From: Hemerocallis citrina
Lineage: Eukaryota > Streptophyta > Magnoliopsida > Asparagales > Asphodelaceae
Direction of reading: 5' to 3'
DNA length: 64,000 bases
Assembly: GCA_017893485.1 (NCBI GenBank)
Contig: CM030363.1
Span: 172,200,686 to 172,264,685 of the forward strand
The notes under the pieces are model-generated. The model saw only the letters and a program-made list of their open reading frames with translations, ran no database searches and was not told the origin of the DNA. A program made the position numbers and the translations under genes. Of this stretch, positions 23,633-35,583 are shown piece after piece (within the stretch, counting starts at the first letter, position 1; every line of letters begins with the position of its first letter).

Positions 23633-25193
23633 TATTTGCAAACATCTCAGGGTTGGCCATAAATTTTAATAAATTCTCAATTGTTTACTTTGGTAAATCG
23701 AAGATGAAGCTTCAGGCTTTTTCAACCATCCTAGGTTGCAAGGAAGAGTGCTTACCTATTCAGTATCTTGGCATGCCATTATCTAATGGGAAGCTCAGCA
23801 AAAGAAATTGGCAGCCGCTGATCCTCAAGATTGAAAGAAGACTCTCTGTGTGGAAAGGCAAAATGCTATCTCGAGGAGGAAGGCTTGTACTTATAAATTC
23901 TGTTCTCAGTGCTTTACCAGTCTACTTCACTTCATTCTTCAAACTACCCCTTTGGGTTATCAAAAGAATTGATCAAATCCGCAGTAGGTTTTTTTTGTGC
24001 GGCTCAGACACTGATGCAAAAGGAGTGACATGCATGAAGTGGCAGAAGATCTGTCAGCCTAAGAAACAAGGTGGGCTAGGGTTTCTTGACTTGAAAGTTT
24101 TTAATGAACCACTTCTGATGAAGTGTTGGTGGAAGTTGGTAGCATCTGATTCGCTACCTAGTCAAACATTAACGAGTCTCTATCTTAGAAGCAACTCTAA
24201 CACCCTCACATGCCCCTCAACTGCTTCCAGCTTCTGGAAGGAAATTTTTCATCTCAGAGAACAATTCTTGTCAAATGTAAATTGGAGGTTAGGTAAGGGG
24301 AACCTTATAAATTTTTGACTTCAAAATGGATAAATGGCTACAGTATTTCTTCTTTATGTCCAACGCTGGCTGCTGCAGCATGGAATCTAGAAGCTGATGT
24401 TCTCTCCTAAGGCTCCTGGATTGATGGAAAGTGGATCTGGCAACCGAGGCTTAAATGTGTCGCCAACCATTCAATTCGAGAGGAGAAGAAGAAACTTCTT
24501 GATCTGATTGTACACTTCCAGGCTTCACACTCAGGAGATCAACCTTCATGGAGACTCACTCCGTCAGCCCAATTCAATGTCAAGTCAGCATACAACTTCT
24601 TCATCACCTCCGGCCTCCACTCCCCATTTTTTGCTGCAACATGGTTTTCTTCAGCGCCGCTAAAATGCAAAATCTTCATCTGGCAAATGAGTTGGGACAA
24701 ACTCAACTCCAAAGAATTCCTTCACTCCAAAGGCTGGCCTGGAGACATGACATGCACAGCTTGTGCATGTCCTGTCGAATTGACCTACCATATCTTTTTC
24801 GAATGCCCTATTGCCACTACTACTTGGACATATTTCACTGCACTTTTCAACATTCATGCCTTGCCTTCTGACTTACAGGAATGATTTACTTCTTGGTGCT
24901 TTGGAAATCAAATACACAGACACATTTGGCACCTTATGACATTCTCAATATGTTGGAGTTTATGGCTTGCTAGAAATGAACGCACTTTCTCTTCTAAGAA
25001 TATGCAACCAAAGAAAATTATTTCTAATGCAATTTTTTGGTTTCGATCTTGGATAGATGGGATGGATAGCAGCAAGAAGAAGGCGAGACACTTTCAGAAG
25101 ATGGAGCAAGCGGGAGTGCAGGATGCCCTCCTCAGGCAGGCATTGATACGAATTGATCAAGTCGACAGTGTAGGGGATAGCTGCTCAGCCTAG
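23633..25193 (+). pseudogene. LINE ORF2, C-terminal part with zf-RVT domain
   Basis: This is the remainder of the LINE ORF2. The first open stretch (23653-24318) holds the typical region after the RT fingers and palm (CLPIQYLGMPLS, then KLSKRNWQPLI, and KGGLGF-like text as KQGGLGFLDL). After stops and frame changes, 24687-24884 carries the zinc-binding zf-RVT motif, with TACACPVELTYHIFFECP giving C-x-C, H and C ligands. 24936-25193 covers the tail with ICWSLWLARNERTF. At least three breaks in frame. Function lost. Confidence 0.88.
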
Positions 25194-25440
25194 TAGCCAC
25201 CAGCCACCAAATTGCTCTTTCTGATGTTTTGATTTTTGATGTTTTTGGTTGAAAAACTCTATAGTGCTTAAGTTGTTATTACTTTTTCAGTAGGCCTTTT
25301 TGGGGGATCAAGAGTTCGGCATCTGTGTTTAGCTGAACTATCTTGCCCCTTTGTATTATTTTACCTGTAGTATTTACTTCTATATTAATATATCTATAGT
25401 GAGGTAGGGACCTACCCTACCTTTAACTAGTAAAAAAAAA

Positions 25441-25452
25441 GAATTTTTCATG
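25441..25452. repeat. LINE target site duplication, right copy
   Basis: GAATTTTTCATG follows the poly-A and matches the sequence at 675-686 with one mismatch. Confidence 0.75.
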
Positions 25453-26888
25453 TATATTTTTGAGATATTAAAAGTGAATTGAAATAAATATGAGTTGAGG
25501 ACTTCTAATTAACTTATATAAAAGTATGGCTTTTGAAAAGTAAATTATTATTATGTGATTTAATTCTCTTGGAAAGATTATACTCTTATTTTGATTAAGA
25601 AATATTTGTTGTGGTTTGAGACATTATACGAGATTATTTTGCTAATGAGATCGTAGTGGATGGATCCATGTTTATGAAGAGAAATGTTTTTTTGTGTGTG
25701 AAAGATTGTGAGAAAATGAATGAATTAGAATAATGCAAACATGAATAATTGATTAAGTTATGAATAAGTTGAAGATAAGAATAATTTGAGTATAAGACAT
25801 AATATGATGAAGGGTATGAATACCCATGAATTCGAGTACATGAAAAGTTGTGGTCTAGAGGTGTAATGAGGCCCCGGGTACCGGCAGGTTAAATTAAATT
25901 ATTGATATATTTTGAGATATGGCTATGGAGCTATCTCGATTTTGTGATTAATTCTGGTAGGGGGTTAAAGCTAACTCTAGGGGTTGTAACTGGTTCATGC
26001 CTTGAACTTAAGAATTAGGCACGTAAGTTAAGATGTAGTAAGACCTAAGCAAACGTAAGTGGGGCACTCTATATAGTCGGGCGGTGGGCTTGTTGCGGCG
26101 GTTGGTGGACTATGGTTGCTCTGTGGGAGACAAGCTTTTATTTTTAAATTCGGAACTTTGCGTAATCGGGCGGATAGTTTGCCGTATTTTATGTATATGC
26201 GTACACTGGGGCTAGAAGGGCACTTGCGGGAGGTTCGCATGACGAGGAGTCTGTATAATAGTCGAGCGAGGGATTTGTTGCAGCGATTCTACGGGACTGG
26301 GATCCGTACTCGTGGAACGTCTTAACTTTATCTTATTACTGGGCAGTTGTCATGGCGAGGATCGAACCCTTTATTGTGGAGTACGTAGGTGCTTGCCCTC
26401 GGACCTGTGTAGTATGGGATGCATAGAATCCGAACAAGTATGCATTTGTGTCATCCTAGTATAATTGTGTGCATTAGGCATTAAGGCATCTTATACACTT
26501 ATATGTTTAATAATCACTTTTGACAATTTATTGTTCATTCAATTTTTGTGGTTTGTTAAAGTAATGAGATCGTTATATGTACGGCATAGAGAGGATAGCC
26601 GAGTATAACATGTTCGTCAGTTGTAAGTGACTGACATGCCCACACCTTAATATGCAGGTAATGGACTTTGCCATGGAGATGTTATGATGCAGTTGATGAT
26701 TTACATTGTTATAGTTGTACAAGTTGTATTTTATTTTATTGTTGTATTTTTCTGCTGTGTAAACAAAGATGTAATGAACTCTAATGTATTATTGAAAAGT
26801 TTTAATTTCCTTGTAAAATTGTACGAAGTGAAGTGAAGATCATGTGAAAATCTCGAATTCGGTCTTATTTGGAATTCGGGGCATTACA
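25453..26888 (+). mobile_element. Interrupted LTR, right part (plus orientation, U5 end)
   Basis: The last part shares recognisable text with the reverse complement of the chromovirus LTR: the block around 26390-26440 (CCCTCGGACCTGTGTAGTATG, split here as CCCTCGGACC and GTATGGGATGCATAG) and the end TTCGGGGCATTACA at 26888. No primer site follows, so it is a solo LTR or a 3' LTR. It continues the fragment at 1-674. Short ORFs here are not convincing. Confidence 0.7.
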
Positions 26889-27584
26889 CTCCCCCTGCCG
26901 TCCACTGCCGCCGTGTTCCTTGAGCGCGCCGCCGCCTGCAGCCTTTGGCCGCTGCCAGTCGCCGGGCTAGAGCCAAGCCGAAGCTTTTATTTTCCCATAG
27001 TCGGTGCTAATCTGTTGCTGCTGAAATCGGTGTGGGGGCAAACAGACAGATTTGTGGATTCGAGGGAAGTTGAATAGCTAAACCTGAACAACTTCACCAG
27101 AGCTTGACCGAGATTCTCCCACCGTTGACCTGCAAAAAGTGCGAAACACCGGGGTTGATTCTGGCGACGCACCCTCCGATGCTCTTGTCAGTAATCAGAA
27201 AGATTATGAAAGAGCTTTGATTGACAAAAGATTGATTACCTGGTAATAGTGGGGGGAGGGGGGTATTTATAGCCGCCTTAGGAACCAGTTTCAGGATAAG
27301 ATCAAATCCCTACTCCCCAGTGTAAATGGATAGATGCGATTAGGACCGTTGATCAAGGACAAACATAAACCCTAGTCCTCTCCTATCTAGCTAGACTGGG
27401 TTTCTTGCACGTTGGAACCCGTACCCAGTAAGACGGATCCGTTTTGGGTTATTGGGCTTTTGGGAAAAAAGCCCAGTTCCCATTTCAGACCCGTTTGTAG
27501 GTGAAATTACCATTTTACCCCCGAGCATTAAGATTCGTGCCTGATTTGAACAGTTCCGATTTAACCCTATTTTTAGTCATATCA
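26889..27584 (-). mobile_element. Truncated gag-only LTR element: LTR plus primer site
   Basis: On the minus strand this matches the LTR at 41481-42098. It starts TGATATG at 27584, shares text such as GGTAAAATGGTAATTTCACC and GGCGGCTATAAATACCCCCC, and ends at 27013 (572 bp). A decayed primer site TTAGCACCGACTATGGG follows at 27010-26994, where the related element has TTGGCGCCGTCTGTGGG, so the differences include C-to-T and G-to-A changes. About 105 bp of internal sequence remain before the break at 26888/26889. Confidence 0.82.
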
Positions 27585-30243
27585 CTTATGTTTTCCAAGT
27601 TTTATCACATCTCCACTAGTGCCTGTCCTTAAGTTGATTATTATAAAAAACACAAAAATTCCCCTATCTAGAGTTAGTGTATCCTGCCAGACTTAATTCC
27701 ACAAAACAACCCCAATGACCCCAACTGGTCAAAATCCACAAAATTTTATCTGGCGGTTCAGAGGACTCCCACTCAACTCCTAGAGATTCAGAAAACGAAA
27801 AACTTCCCATAAAACTCTTAATATCATTATTAAAACGTTTATCTCAATAAAACTTCTTAAACCAACAAAATTCAAATTCATTTAATGCACTCATAAAATT
27901 CCAGAATTCAAATAAAATACTAAATCCATTAAATGACAGAAAACCATATTTTGAAATCACAGAGTACCACAAAACATCAATTACTTCAAAGAAAACATAT
28001 TTATTTTACTATATGAAGTTATAGAAATACAAGTTTAAATTCTATTATAATAAAATACAACTCTTTGTAAAATAATGTAATATGTAGCAAAACGTCATTT
28101 AAAAACAGTAGATTAATAATCCATAATCGAAGAAATAATCATCTAAGGAATCATCAGAAAACTCAAGAACTTCATCAGTCAGAACAGTGACAGTCGACTG
28201 TCGCAATTGGTCGGTCGACTGTCATGCAAAAATTCGAAAACTCAAGAAAACCCATCAGCAAGGGCAATGATAGTCGACTATTGAGCATGGTCAGTCGACT
28301 GTCCTGCGAAAATCCAAAAACTCAAGAAAACCGACAGTCGATTGTCGACCTCAGTTCAAAGACGAAGTAGTCAACTGTTATTGCAAACAAAATAAAAAAT
28401 TAGTAACTGACCAGTCAACTGTCGACTTTAGTTCGGTCGACTGTCAACTATAGCAGGTTGCAGTTCGAAAATTTGTGCATGGTTTAGCTGATACGACGAT
28501 AAAACTTTGTAAAATCAAAATTTTACTTCCTGAGATGATCAAATATAACTTGTATAACATATAGGAGTTTATAAAACAAATCAAAACCATATCAAAATCT
28601 CAAAAGAGTAAATCTTTCATAAAATCCTTCAAAATCAGCAATAGTGTATATATGTGTTTGTGAATCAGTAAAATCAAAAAAATCATGGTATAGGAGTGGT
28701 CTAAGGTTTGATTCAATCTCAGTATAAAAAACAATTCAAATCCAATTGAAAACTTCACAAAACATCAACTTTTGACAATTCTTCAAATAGCAACATATAA
28801 ACTATATGAGTGTATACATATGGGGGTGTGTGTGTCAATTAAGAATCAAGAAATCCATCAATTAAGAGTAGTAAAAAGGTTTCAAATTGATTCAGTATTG
28901 AACTACTCAAATTCAATCAAAACTTCACAAAATAAACCCACAAAATCAATTTTCGGCTGTGTGTATCACAGACCCAAAAATCACATCCCCCTGTTCACTT
29001 CAACAATTTTTCTTTTGATCTAACATCCCTTTTTGCCACTCATCAACACATATACAACCCCTAGTCATCAATTTACCCATGAATAAAAGCAATCACAACA
29101 TGTTTAAATCAAGTTCCACTTCAAAAATATCAGAAACAGAGCAACCATATGCACACACAGTAAAAGTTAACTTTTTATCAATTATATGCAATTCACATCA
29201 TACAACTCTTCATATATGTTCAATTCAGAAAGTATAGGAAAGAAAACAACCTACTCATGATTTCTATTAAGTTCTTTAACAATCTCAAGTCATCTCCTTA
29301 GGGTTTTAATCATTAATAGTGTAATTTCATGAAAAGATTCACTTTTTAGTTCATCTACTCATCAAAATTCATTATATCTTCATATCATCATCTAACATGT
29401 TTTCTAATAGATAAATCATCACATACAAAATGCTTAGAATAATAAGAAAACAAACACAAGTCACTCACCTTATTGAAGAATCAACCAAAGAAAAATAAAA
29501 AGAATAGGAATTAAAATCCTTCATTTCGTAAGAAAACCAAGATCCTCACTTTAAAACTTCAAGAAAATAATAATAGGAAATCCCTTTGTGTTGTGCAGCA
29601 AAGAGACGGCTGCACCCCACCCTTTATAGGCTGAAAAATAGGGTATGTAGGGGTTGTGAATAGATTTGCAAAATACATCTTTTAAATATATCTTTACATA
29701 TATAGATGCTTATACTTGGAAGTTAAATAAAACCAACTTAATTGAGATTTAAAAACAAAAAAAACCTCTTTATTATCAGCCGGAACTATTCTGAAAACCC
29801 AAAAAAATGAAATTGCACTTTTGCCCCTCTAAGTGGCAATTTTGCAAAAAAACCCTTCTTTATCAAAACTTGCAAAATAAACCAAATTTATTAAAACAAA
29901 AGTAGACTATTTACCTCTGAGTTGACTAGGCATCATAACCAGCCCAGAAATTCAAAAATCTGGAGTTTTCATTCAAAGTGATAATTTTGCACAAAAGTCC
30001 CTCTTTTTGTAATATTTGCAAATATATCAAATAATTGTTAGAAAAATCCAGAAAATTCACAAATAATATTTAATAATAATTAATGAGTTTCCCCAAAATA
30101 ATTTTTGACTTTGAACATCCCAAGAAAATATTTGCACGTGTAAAAAGATAAATTTTCAGAAAAAATATTTATTAAATCACCAAAAATCATTTTAATTCAT
30201 TTATTAATCTTAAAAATATTATTTAAAAATCTGGGGTATTACA
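27585..30243 (-). mobile_element. Old LTR lacking its U5 end (minus orientation)
   Basis: In element orientation it starts TGTAATACCCCAG at 30243. It shares with the solo LTR at 13300-15945 the CAGTCGACTG motifs (28191, 28292), a GAGACGGCTGCA promoter-side stretch with TATAAAGG (about 29605-29635) and the long AT-rich U3. Near 27600 the text resembles the chromovirus LTR (TTATCACATCTCCACTAGTG). The last several hundred bases at the U5 side are missing, which fits interruption by the element at 26889-27584. No gene is seen here. Confidence 0.65.
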
Positions 30244-30783
30244 GTACATAGAATTATATCATTCTTGGAGCCGTTACAATGAATATATAGATCTAGAGAA
30301 AACTAGAGTGATACAATAATCATCCGATGTATACTGAAGTGATAAACATACAATTAGAGTTGTATGATCTAACCAGAAGACGAAGTGGGCTTCAAACGAA
30401 TCAGCCAGACCCGTGCCCAAAACCTACAGTCTTTTGCATCACGATTGACTGCACAAGTTACGGTTGACCGTACTCGAGTCTTCCTAGACTCGAGGGGACA
30501 GCAGTCGACTGCATAGTTGATTGCTGCTCTCTCGGTTCGCTGCTGCTGCTTGGTCTTATCTTCTTCTTCGATCCCTCGCTTTGAACCCTATACTCGTATC
30601 ACCATCTTCCCTTCATACTGAATAAGTATGCAAGGCATTAAACCCAACAAATACCTCCCGGGTTTAAGTGTGAGAGAGGGGGGTTTGGGCTGGGCTCATC
30701 ATGGCCATTGGATCAAGATGAGACTTGATCTATCGAGTTCCCAAAAGGCTTGTGCAAACAGTCCCGTTTGCAATGGAAGGAGT

Positions 30784-30790
<7 letters not shown>
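30244..30790. other. Unassigned sequence, no gene seen
   Basis: About 550 bp between the old LTR and the microsatellite. It has one CAGTCGACTG palindrome (30502-30511) and a short ACTCGAG palindrome pair near 30473-30493, so it may be part of another decayed LTR. ORFs are short and lack recognisable domains. Confidence 0.4.

Positions 30791-30848
<58 letters not shown>
30786..30848. repeat. C/CT/TA microsatellite at left end of Mutator element
   Basis: A C run passes into (CT)n and then (TA)n, directly abutting the terminal inverted repeat that starts GGGAAAGGATC. The corresponding TA tract at the right end is 38826-38870. Confidence 0.9.
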
Positions 30849-30851
<3 letters not shown>

Positions 30852-31332
30852 AAAGGATCCGTTGCACACTAGCCCAGTGTGCAAGCCCGTGCGCACTAGC
30901 TGTGGACCGTCCGATCGAAGATGGAAATCTTGATGGTCACCCAACGGTAGCAAGTCATTCCGACTCTACACTTAATATGGGGGGGTATAATCGTAAATTC
31001 CCCCCCCCTCCCCACACTGTCTATCTCACTCCTTTCCCTCTCTCTCCCGCTCATCCCTTCAGTTCCTTCGAAAAAGAAAAGAACCCTAGCCCCCTTTCTC
31101 CTCCCGCTCATCTGTGTCCCCCTTTCTCTTCCGCTCATCTCCTTCGAAGCCTTCGATTGGAAAATAGCCTCGCCCAGTGTTCAATCCCGCTCATGATCAA
31201 ACCCTAACCCTTCGATTGGAAAAAACCCTAGCTCGTCTCCTCTCCTCTTCGTGACGCGATCCAGATCTTGAGGCTGTTTTCAATTTCTCATCTCTACATA
31301 CACTTCGCACCCCATCGTTATTGAAGGTATCG
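30849..31332 (+). repeat. Left terminal inverted repeat of the Mutator element
   Basis: The outer 130 bp (from GGGAAAGGATC through GTTGCACACTAGCCCAGTG to CTACACTTAATAT) match the right end almost perfectly. Similarity continues with small indels, including C/G homopolymers and CGATCCAGATCTTGAGGCT, to TTATTGAAGGTA near 31332. It probably holds the promoter of the GRF gene. ORFs inside the TIR are shadows. Confidence 0.9.
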
Positions 31333-32404
31333 ATCTTGAATTTTTTCTTTAATTTTAATTTTAATTTTAATTTTTATTTTTTTGGTACTGTCGAAATTTC
31401 GCACCACATATTATGAGATTTCTTTTCAATTTTTTTTTGTTTAATTTGAGATTCCATCTAGGTGATTACATAGGTTGGTTGTATTTATTATTACCTGCAT
31501 TCGAGGGTTTTTTGTGTGTGTTATATATATAAAAGAATGTGAAGGTCTTCTACAGCACATTTAGGATATACATTTTCAAAAAAGAAATTACTTTGAGACT
31601 TTTCCCTTTCGATTCCTAATACTCAACTGCAGGTAAACTACATTTTACAATTTTTTTAAAAATTCATTTTCTTATGGTCTCGATTTTGTTGTCTACTCTG
31701 TTATGCATAATCGTCGAATTTAAAACAATGTTATCTCATGCATCTTCAGAAAATTATTAGAATAAGTTAGAAAGAGACATTACTACTCGGTTTCAATTTT
31801 AAAAGACTGCTGCATATCTTCCTGTAAATATTCAAACAATGCGGACTCAATTTTCAAACGAAAATTCCTTTCATAATTATTTGTGGACAACACACATTTT
31901 TCTTTTAGTAGTACAATGAGCATGACTTAAAATTTATGTCGTCGATCTTTATAAACATGTACATATTGGTAAACTGCTAATATATGGCATTATTAATGAT
32001 GGTGTAGGTCACGAACTTAGGAATTGATTACAGCAATTCTATTTACTGAAGCACTTTCAACTATCCATCAAAAATATATGAGGATGGTGTGAATCTTACT
32101 ACATTGATAGACAGCTAGGTATTGTGGATTGACTAAAGAAATTACTTTTATATCAAGTGAAGTGTAATGACACCAAGGTTACAACCTTCATATTATGCAT
32201 TCAATTCAGTTTGATAGAACAAACACAAATATAATACTCCAGTTGTATGCATGTGCAAGTTGAACCTGTAGCATGTCTTTTTTTGTTGGAATATTTGTAT
32301 CATTTGTTAGAGCAAGAAGTCACTTGTTTTGATATTTCGGAATTAGTTAATAGCATGTCTTTTTTTGTAAGTTTATTGGTTTGAACGTTACAACATTTTG
32401 TAAG
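31333..32404. other. Non-coding leader region of the GRF gene
   Basis: AT-rich sequence between the left TIR and the GRF ORF. It has no convincing ORF. It may be 5' untranslated region with introns, since several CAGGTAA-like and T-rich acceptor-like stretches are present, but no splice structure can be fixed from sequence alone. Confidence 0.4.
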
Positions 32405-32797
32405 ATGGCATCAAACTATTCTTCCAACCAAATCCACAATCATTACAGTTGTAGCTCTAGGTCCTCCCGAGATAGTTCGGGTGAGAGAATTGTAGGTCCT
32501 AAATGTTTCTGCCGAATACAGACAAGGGTAAAATATTCTTCTTCGAGGAAGAATCCAGGTAAAGCTTATTATAATTGTCCCAATTTTCCAATTGGATGCG
32601 AATTTTTTTGCTGGGTGGAGAATTATGGGCCAGAGGAGGATAAAGATGCAACCATACGGGATTTGCATGATGAGCTTTCGATCCAGTCATTGATAAAGTC
32701 GATAGATGTTGATGGTGCGTACAAATGTGGTTACAGGAGAGGTTCCCAGGTTTATGGAGTTCTGGGGTTGATTGGTGGGGTGTTGATGTCTTTTTAG
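32405..32797 (+). CDS. Small GRF-type zinc-finger protein in Mutator element
   Basis: An intact ORF of 130 residues from ATG 32405. The N-terminus is rich in Ser and Asn. A GRF-type zinc finger follows (residues about 37-75): CFCRIQTRVKYSSS, NPGKAYYNCP and CEFFCWVE match the pattern CxC, NPGRxFYxC and CxFFxW of plant GRF fingers. These are zinc-binding, putatively nucleic-acid-binding modules. A charged linker and a short hydrophobic C-terminus (VYGVLGLIGGVLMSF) follow, as in small plant GRF proteins that often end in a membrane-like segment. It lies inside the Mutator element, convergent to the transposase, and its frame is open although the transposase is broken. It could be a captured host gene or an accessory gene of the element. 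Expression is unknown. Confidence 0.75.
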   Translation: MASNYSSNQIHNHYSCSSRSSRDSSGERIVGPKCFCRIQTRVKYSSSRKNPGKAYYNCPNFPIGCEFFCWVENYGPEEDKDATIRDLHDELSIQSLIKSIDVDGAYKCGYRRGSQVYGVLGLIGGVLMSF

Positions 32798-34743
32798 TTG
32801 TTTCTGGCTTTTTTCAAGATGTACTGATATGTAATGTTGTCTGAACTGTCGAGAAAAATGTAATTTGTAGTTATTATATTTTGTGGACCTTGTCTGTAGC
32901 TAGTATGAGAAGTTGTAGCCACATTTTGATGAAAAATAGTACTGATGTTAAATCTTGTGAAGTATCTGAATCTATGAACATTTGAGCTTTGTTTTTTGTT
33001 GTTTTCAGGCTAATTGAGCTCTATATTTGCTATTTTAGAAAATATTCTATGCTCTGTTAATGTTCGAGCTTTCTTTGAGCTCTGTTTGTGTTGTTTGAGC
33101 TCTGTGGCTGATTGCATGAGATAGTGTCCAGAAAATAGTATTTGTTGTTTGTCCTTGGCTGATTGCATTAGTTAGTTTATGAAGTTGTTATCTTAATTTT
33201 TTGGTGATCAAAGAAATGTATTTTCTTCTACTAACTGGTGATCAAAGATTGGTGAAACTCTGATTCATTTTCTGGTGATCAAAGAAAAGTCGGATTCAAA
33301 GATTGGTGAAACTCTGACTCTGGTGATCAAAGAAAAGGTTATAGTAATAAGAATAGAAATGTAGAAGAATAGCATCAAAGATTGGTGAAACTCTGATTCA
33401 TTTTCTTCTACTGACTGCTACTAATGCAATCATAATATTTGATGTTGGCATCGAAATTTTGAACAAATAGCATCAAAGATTGGTGAAGTTAAATATTCCA
33501 ACAGATAGCTTCAAATAACAAATAGCATCCAAGATTTTGAACAAATAGCATGAAATTTTGAACAACTAGTATTTTGATATCAGCCAAAGCCAAAGCCAAA
33601 AAATTTTGAACAACTAGAAAAAATAAGTATCTTCCAACTTCCTTTAATAAGTAGTGCACAAAACTTTAATCACAAAGCCAAAGCCAAGTATCAGCCAAGG
33701 ACAAAGCCAAGTAACCACAACGCAAAATTGATGAGAGTACTGCCTAAACAAAAGTATCAGCTAGACTAGTATTTTGATATCAGCCAAAGCCAAAAATAAA
33801 AGTATCTTCCAACTTCCTTAAGTAAGTAGTGCACAAAACAGACACCACAAAGCGAAAATCAAGTATCAGCCAAAGCCAAAGCCAAGTAACCACAAAGCAA
33901 AATTGATGAAGTTAAATATTTTGTATCTTCAAAGAATGATGAAGTTAAATATTCTGTGACAAAGTAGCATCCATTCAGTAATATTACACCATCCAGAATT
34001 ACACATTTGATGATAGAACTAGCATCCATTCACTATTATTCCGACAGAATTACACTCTTAATTATACAAAGTTTTCAACTTTCAACTAGCATCTTCATTA
34101 ACTGACAAAAATAAAAGAAGCAGCAGCATTAACAGTATTCAGCATTAGCAGTATTCAGCAGTAGCAGAAGCAGCAGCATTAGCAGCATTAGTAGGCAGCA
34201 TCAGCATCGGCAGCATCAGCAGTAGGCATCGGCAGCATTAGCAGTAGGCATCAGCAGCATCAGCAGCATCAGCAGCATCAGGATGAATTTCATAGCGGTA
34301 CTTGACTGCAAAAATAAAAGAAGTGTTCGATGATTTTCATACTGATTTATTAGATACCATAAAGTAATTGTACATTACAGGATGATTGTGTTCATGAAAT
34401 GAATTTACGTAGGCTCAGAAATGACTTCAATTCATGAGACTGCGATGTTGTAGTCACATTTGGCTGCAGTTGGACTGCCATGCCAAAATTGACGCCTAAC
34501 AATCACAATCCCAATCATGTGGTACCACAATTTCAATTAAATGCATCCGCAATTCATATCAGCCAAATTTCAACTAGTGAAACCAAAACAAAATAAAATT
34601 TGGTCACTACAAATGTTGAAATGGGCAGGTATAAGCTCCAAAAAAAATCAACCATAAAGAGTACCGCATAACTTTCAACTTTGATAAGCCAATGATTTGC
34701 AAGAAATATATACAGACAAGCCACATAACTGAGTGACCAAAAC
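32798..34743. repeat. Repeat-rich non-coding middle of the Mutator element
   Basis: The region holds direct repeats of TCAAAGATTGGTGAA (about 33235-33485), many AGCCAAAGCCAA blocks (33580-33900) and a degenerate CAGCAT/CAGCAG triplet tract (about 34118-34282). Phrases such as AACAAATAGCATCAAAGATT recur at 33470 and 34865. No gene is seen. It may contain the shared 3' ends of the two convergent genes. Confidence 0.7.
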
Positions 34744-35456
34744 AGGGAAAGGATCCGTTGCACACTAGTCCAGTGTTCAATCCCGTGCGATCTGATTGTG
34801 CACACTACCCAAAGCCAAAGCCAAAGCCAAAGCCAAGTATCAGCCAAGGCCAAAGCAATCGAAATTTTGAACAGATAGCATCAAAGATTGGTGTAGTTAA
34901 ATATTCCAACAGATAGCATCAAAGAACAAATAGCATCCAAGATTTTGAACAAATAGCATGAAATTTTGAACAACTAGTATTTTGATATCAGCCATCGTCA
35001 AAAATAAGTATCTTCCAACTTCCTTTAATAAGTATCAGCTAGACAAAAGTATCAGCTAGACTAGTATCAGCTAGACTAGTATTTTGATATCAGCCAAAGC
35101 CAAAGCCAAGTATCTTCCAATTTCCTTTCATAAGTAGTGCACAAAACTTTAACCACAAAACAAAGCCAAGTATCAGCCAAACTTATACCCCCCCCCCAAG
35201 TCAAAAGAGGTGTTTCGATATCATCCAAATTTCAACCAGTGAAACTAAAACAAATTAAAATTTAGTCACTACAAGTATAGTTGAAATAAGCAGGTATTAA
35301 ATGCAACAACTGCAACAAACTTATACCCTTCCAACATTAACAGATGAATGGGAAGTGAATGACTTCCGTTGGATAGGAGTCAAGATGGATGTTTACGGTC
35401 GGACAGTGTACAACCAGTGTGCACGGGATTGCACACTAAGACAGTGTACAAAACTA
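34744..35456. mobile_element. Smaller TIR element nested in the Mutator element
   Basis: 34744-34800 starts GGGAAAGGATCCGTTGCACA, like the ends of the host element. 35395-35456 reads, inverted, as AGGGATAGTTTTGTACACTG with GTGCAATCCCGTGC, a diverged version of the same end. The 0.7 kb between is AT-rich and repetitive with no ORF. It looks like a non-autonomous relative of the 8 kb element, or an internal rearrangement of it. Confidence 0.55.
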
Positions 35457-35583
35457 TCCCTATATATATCCATTCAGTAAACAAGAAAATAAATTCATCA
35501 CTGCCTATCAATTCATCCCGTACTCAAAAATAAAAGTAGGGTATCAATAGTTACCAAAATTGATTAGTAATGAAATACTTCCC

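Larger units (their letters stand above)
23628..25440 (+). mobile_element. L1-type LINE, 3' part with poly-A
   Basis: This continues the LINE interrupted at 4936. It carries the end of ORF2, a short 3' untranslated region, and a poly-A of nine bases (25432-25440) followed by the right copy of the target duplication (25441-25452). Confidence 0.92.

Noticed and set aside
30628..31207. ORFs across the left Mutator TIR and microsatellite
   Set aside because: They translate CT and TA microsatellite and non-coding TIR. Similar ORFs recur at the inverted right TIR.
34554..34853. Trp/Leu-rich 99-codon ORF
   Set aside because: Its start is an AGCCAAAGCCAA repeat read in reverse, and it crosses the end of the nested TIR element.
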